Below are positions 38,151-42,420 of a DNA stretch of 42,420 nt, one piece after another. The number at the start of each line of letters is the position of its first letter. The first letter of the stretch is position 1. Below the pieces are notes generated by a model. The model saw only the letters and a list, made by a program, of their open reading frames with translations, was not told the DNA's origin and did not search any database. Made by a program: the position numbers and the translations under genes. Source of the DNA: Liolophura sinensis (taxonomy: Eukaryota > Mollusca > Polyplacophora > Chitonida > Chitonidae); assembly GCF_032854445.1 (NCBI RefSeq), contig NW_027018320.1, positions 1 through 42,420 of the forward strand. The letters are read 5' to 3'.

Positions 38151-40526
38151 ATTAGCAAAAAGACCAGGCAAAAATCCAAAAGTGGAAAAACTGTTCCAAT
38201 GCTGCTGGTAAGAGGCTAATCCGACGTATTTTGTGACGAGAAATCGAATGGTGCAAACCGCGTTGCTCTCCGACCAATACTTTTGGCTGTAGCCACAAAT
38301 GAATAATCAATGATGTCAAGATCACGTGCCCAGCAACGGCTCTTACTCCATGGAAACCAAGGAAATTTGCAATTTTTCAACAGCTGGAGATGCCTGGCCC
38401 AATTGCGCATCCTTTGGCACCTTATTGATGTGGGTCAGTGTTCAATTGTACTTTTCACAGCGGATTGTATCAAGTACCTTTTGTTTTTTTTATATACAAA
38501 TGGTGTGGTTTTTCTACATGTAGATAAAGACATTGAGTTTGTCTTCGACTTAGAAGTAAGACATTTGCTGGGTGAGTTAAATGGGCTTGGCCCAAAGATT
38601 TGACGTCGTCTGGGCTACCGAAGGGCACATAACTTATAATGAAAAATTGAATATAGTAATGACCAGTCGCGATTGTACATAGCTAATGTACCCGATTTCA
38701 ATAAGCAAAAAGACCAGGCAAAAATCCAAAAGTGGAAAAACTGTTCCAATGCTGCTGGTAAGAGGCTAATCCGACGTATTTTGTGACGAGAAATCGAATG
38801 GTGCAAACCGCGTTGCTCTCCGACCAATACTTTTGGCTGTAGCCACAAATGAATAATCAATGATGTCAAGATCACGTGCCCAGCAACGGCTCTTACTCCA
38901 TGGAAACCAAGGAAATTTGCAATTTTTCAACAGCTGGAGATGCCTGGCCCAATTGCGCATCCTTTGGCACCTTATTGATGTGGGTCAGTGTTCAATTGTA
39001 CATTTTACAGCGGATTGTATCAAGTACCTTGTGTTTTTTTTTATATACAAATGGTGTGGTTTTTCTTTATGTAGATAAAGACATTGAGTTTGTCTTCGAC
39101 TTAGAAGTAAGACATTTGCTGGGTGAGTTAAATGGGCTTAGCCCAAAGATTTGACGTCGTCTGGGCTACCCAAGGGCACATAACTTATAATGAAATGTTG
39201 AATATAGTAATGACCAGTCGCGATTGTACATAGTTAATGTAGCCGATTTCAATTCGCAAAAAGACCAGGCAAAAATCCAAAAGTAGAAAAACTGTTCCAA
39301 TGCTGTTGGTAAGATGCTAATCCGACGTATTTTGTGACGAGAAATCGAATGGTGCAAACCGCGTTGCTCTCCGACCAATACTTTTGGCTGTAGCCACAAA
39401 TGAATAATCAATGATGTCAAGATCACGTGCCCAGCAACGGCTCTTACTCCATGGAAACCAAGGAAATTTGCAATTTTTCAACAGCTGGAGATGCCTGGCC
39501 CAATTGCGCATTCCTTGGCACCTTATTGATGTGGGTCAGTGTTCAATTGTACTTTTTACAGCGGATTGTATCAAGTACCTTTTGTTTTTTTTATATACAA
39601 ATGGTGTGGTTTTTCTACATGTAGATAAAGACATTGAGTTTGTCTTCGACTTAGAAGTAAGACATTTGTTGGGTGAGTTAAATGGGCTTGGCCCAAAGAT
39701 TTGACGTCGTCTGGGCTACCGAAGGGCACATAACTTATAATGAAAAGTTGAATATAGTAATGACCAGTCGCGATTGTACATAGTTAATGTAGCCGATTTC
39801 AATTAGCAAAAAGACCAGCAAAAATCCAAAAGTGGAAAAACTGTTCCAATGCTGCTGGTAACAGGCTAATCCGACGTATTTTGTGACGAGAAATCGAATG
39901 GTGCAAACCGCGTTGCTCTCCGACCAATACTTTTGGCTGTAGCCACAAATGAATAATCAATGATGTCAAGATCACGTGCCCAGCAACGGCTCTTACTCCA
40001 TGGAAACCAAGGAAATTTGCAATTTTTCAACAGCTGGAGATGCCTGGCCCAATTGCGCATCCTTTGGCACCTTATTGATGTGGGTCAGTGTTCAATTGTA
40101 CTTTTTACAGCGGATTGTATCAAGTACCTTGTGTTTTTTTTATATACAAATGGTGTGGTTTTTCTACATGTAGATAAAGACATTGAGTTTGTCTTCGAGT
40201 TAGAAGTAAGACATTTGCTGGGTGAGTTAAATGGGCTTGGCCCAAAGATTTGACGTCGTCTGGGCTACCGAAGGGCACATAACTTATAATGAAATGTTGA
40301 ATATAGTAATGACCAGTCGCGATTGTACATAGTTAATGTAGCCCGATTTAAATTAGCAAAAAGACCAGGCAAAAATCCAAAAGTGGAAAAACTGTTCCAA
40401 TGCTGCTGGTAAGAGGCTAATCCGACGTATTTTGTGACGAGAAATCGAATGGTGCAAACCACGTTGCTCTCCGACCAATACTTTTGGCTGTAGCCACAAA
40501 TGAATAATCAATGATGTCAAGATCAC

Positions 40527-41308
40527 GTGCCCAGCAACGGCTCTTACTCCATGGAAACCAAGGAAATTTGCAATTTTTCAACAGCTGGAGATGCCTGCCC
40601 CAATTGCGCATCCTTTGGCACCTTATTGATGTGGGTCAGTGTTCAATTGTACTTTTTACAGCGGATTGTATCAAGTACCTTTTGCTTTTTTTATATACAA
40701 ATGCTGTGGTTTTTCTACATGTAGATAAAGACATTGAGTTTGTCTTCGATTTAGAAGTAAGACATTTGCTGGGTGAGTTAAATGGGCTTGGCCCAAAGAT
40801 TTGACGTATCAACAGCTGGAGATGCCTGGCCCAATTGCGCATCTTTCGGCACCTTATTGATGTGGGTCAGTGTTCAATTGTACTTTTTACAGCGGACTGT
40901 GTCATGTACCTTGTGTTTTTTGATATACAAATGGTGTGGTTTTTTCTACATGTAGATAAAGACATTGAGTTTGTCTTCGACTTAGAAGTAAGACATTTGT
41001 TGGGTGAGTTAAATGGGCTTGACCCAAAGATTTGACGTCGTCTGGGCTACCGAAGGGCACATAACTTATAATGAAAAGTTGAATATAGTAATGACCAGTC
41101 GCGATTGTACATAGTTAATGTAGCCGATTTCAATTAGCAAAAAGACCAGGCAAAAATCCAAAAGTGGAAAAAACTGTTCCAATGCTGCTGGTAAGAGGCT
41201 AATCCGACGTATTTTGTAACGAGAAATCGAATGGTGCAAACCGCGTTGCTCTCCGACCAATACTTTTGGCTGTAGCCACAAATGAATAATCAATGATGTC
41301 AAGATCAC
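40527..41308 (+). repeat. Composite unit with ~320-bp internal deletion; truncated monomer from 40808
   Basis: The anchor interval here is 782 bp instead of about 1100. At 40803-40807 the sequence reads GACGT as usual, but then continues ATCAACAGCTGG, joining directly to the CAGCTG region of the following unit. The missing stretch covers the 3' part of one monomer and the CACGTG/CCATGG start of the next. The right-hand remnant carries CTTTCGGCACC, GCGGACTGTGTC and CTTGACCCAAAG, which are the private marks of the fifth unit of the pentamer (35025 and 37776). The left part has CGATTTAGAAG like the fourth unit. It therefore looks like a deleted relic of a third pentamer copy. Confidence 0.85.
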
Positions 41309-41860
41309 GTGCCCAGCAACGGCTCTTACTCCATGGAAACCAAGGAAATTTGCAAGTTTTCAACAGCTGGAGATGCCTGGCCCATTGCGCATCCTTTGGC
41401 ACCTTATTGATGTGGGTCAGTGTTCAATTGTACATTTTACAGCGGATTGTATCAAGTACCTTGTGTTTTTTTTTATATACAAATGGTGTGGTTTTTCTAC
41501 ATGTAGATAAAGACATTGAGTTTGTCTTCGACTTAGAAGTAAGACATTTGTTGGGTGAGTTAAATGGGCTTGGCCCAAAGATTTGACGTCGTCTGGGCTA
41601 CCGAAGGGGCAACATAACTTATAATGAAAAGTTGAATATAGTAATGACCAGTCGCGATTGTACATAGTTAATGTAGCCGATTTCAATTCGCAAAAAGACC
41701 AGGCAAAAATCCAAAAGTAGAAAAACTGTTCCAATGCTGCTGGTAAGAGGCTAATCCGACGTATTTTGTGACGAGAAATCGAATGGTGCAAACCGCGTTG
41801 CTCTTCGACCAATACTTTTGGCTGTAGCCACAAATGAATAATCAATGATGTCAAGATCAC

Positions 41861-42310
41861 GTGCCCAGCAACGGCTCTTACTCCATGGAAACCAAGGAAA
41901 TTTGCAATTTTTCAACAGCTGGAGATGCCTGCCCAATTGCGCATCCTTTGGCACCTTATTGATGTGGGTCAGTGTTCAATTGTACATTTTACAGCGGATT
42001 GTATCAAGTACCTTGTGTTTTTTTTATATACAAATGGTGTGGTTTTTCTACATGTAGATAAAGACATTGAGTTTGTCTTCGACTTAGAAGTAAGACATTT
42101 GCTGGGTGAGTTAAATGGGCTTAGCCCAAAGATTTGACGTCGTCTGGGCTACGAAGGGCACATAACTTATAATGAAATGTTGAATATAGTAATGACCAGT
42201 CGCGATTGTACATAGTTAATGTAGCCGATTTCAATTCGCAAAAAGACCAGGCAAAAAATCCAAAGTAGAAAAACTGTTCCAATGCTGTTGGTAAAGATGC
42301 TAATCCGACG
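41861..42310 (+). repeat. Right-end unit sharing private marks with unit at 38876
   Basis: The unit at 41861 and the unit at 38876 share TGTACATTTTACAG (about 38997/41981), CTTAGCCC (39136/42119), AATGAAATGTTG and GCTGTTGGTAA(A)GATGC (39302/42285). The offset is about 2984 bp, which equals six units minus the 320-bp deletion between them. The unit at 41309 also has TACATTTTAC. The final unit contains several single-base indels (GCTACGAAGG, AAAAAATCC, GGTAAAGATG, GAAATAATC). Confidence 0.7.
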
Positions 42311-42420
42311 TATTTTGTGACGAGAAATCGAATGGTGCAAACCGCGTTGCTCTCCGACCAATACTTTTGGCTGTAGCCACAAATGAAATAATCAATGATG
42401 TCAAGATCACGTGCCCAGCA

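Larger units (their letters stand above)
1..42420 (+). repeat. Tandem satellite array, ~550-bp monomer, 77 anchor sites
   Basis: The window is a continuous head-to-tail array in one orientation. The first G of GTGCCCAGC (or a variant such as GTGAACAGC) lies at 373, 924, 1477, 2026, 2577, 3126, 3679, 4229, 4780, 5332, 5883, 6432, 6982, 7533, 8082, 8631, 9182, 9731, 10282, then every 550 bp to 15782, 16333, 16884, 17433, 17982, 18533, 19083, 19634, 20184, 20733, 21282, then every 550 to 24032, 24581, 25130, 25680, 26230, 26779, 27328, 27877, then every 550 to 30627, 31176, 31725, then every 550 to 36675, 37225, 37776, 38326, 38876, 39427, 39976, 40527, 41309, 41861 and 42411. Neither end leaves the repeat. 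No inserted element or unrelated spacer occurs, so there is no gene-bearing stretch anywhere. Heterochromatic or centromere-proximal location is an inference from array type. Confidence 0.99.

Noticed and set aside
1-42420. Recurrent open frames of 60-126 codons on both strands
   Set aside because: Up to four or five overlapping frames recur per unit on both strands. T-tract length changes and single-base indels shift them without compensation, stops vary between copies, and no family motif is visible. They persist because the DNA is homogenised.
1-42420. Tandem array of an RNA gene (5S rRNA, tRNA, U-snRNA, spliced leader)
   Set aside because: I looked on both strands for recognisable 5S internal control regions, tRNA B-box-like GGTTCRA sequences, U1/U2/U4/U6 cores and known spliced-leader sequences and found none.
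1-42420. CRISPR array
   Set aside because: The repeat is 550 bp with no short direct repeats separated by unique spacers, and no cas-like genes are present.
1-42420. Tandem transposon or rDNA spacer
   Set aside because: No terminal inverted repeats, LTR ends, target-site duplications, transposase or reverse transcriptase motifs, or rRNA gene sequence is visible in or between monomers.

Overview
The whole window is one uninterrupted, head-to-tail tandem satellite array. The monomer is about 550 bp. I find 77 copies of a fixed anchor (CACGTG followed by CCAGCAACGG or a close variant), from 370 to 42416, at spacings of 549-553 bp (mostly 550). The single exception is a 782-bp interval at 40527-41309, where about 320 bp is missing. 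All copies have the same orientation. The window opens inside one monomer and closes inside another, so no unique flank is visible. I see no credible protein-coding gene, tRNA, rRNA, snRNA, CRISPR array or intact mobile element. The many short open frames (60-126 codons, both strands, several frames at once) recur only because the DNA recurs, and uncompensated indels break them.

Organism: a long 550-bp satellite with shifting higher-order structure is typical of eukaryotic heterochromatin or centromere-proximal DNA. A hand count of one monomer gives about 40% GC and about 18 CpG, an observed/expected ratio near 0.8, so methylation-driven CpG decay is weak. I cannot name the species or match the monomer to a known satellite family.

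Layout: (1) 1 to about 5.0 kb is a distinct subfamily (block A), rich in single-base indels. (2) A sharp switch between about 4.92 and 5.24 kb leads to block B, which fills the rest. (3) Block B is a mosaic of local higher-order repeats of different multiplicity: trimers (1650 bp) at 5.2-8.2 kb and 11.2-14.3 kb, a dimer (1100 bp) at 17.4-19.9 kb, a tetramer (2198 bp) at 22.8-27.4 kb, a 1.65-kb block re-used 3848 bp (7 units) away at 26.7-28.4 and 30.6-32.2 kb, and a pentamer (2750 bp) at 32.7-38.1 kb. (4) The last 2.6 kb contains the truncated monomer and again many single-base indels.

Mechanism (inference): this pattern fits repeated unequal exchange or replication slippage plus gene conversion, with several recent multi-unit duplications that differ at only a few positions. 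Conserved features inside the monomer include a short hairpin, several palindromes, a variable T-tract beside a minus-strand TATATAAA, and a paired splice-donor-like and acceptor-like motif on the plus strand. These may matter if the array is transcribed, but nothing here proves function.
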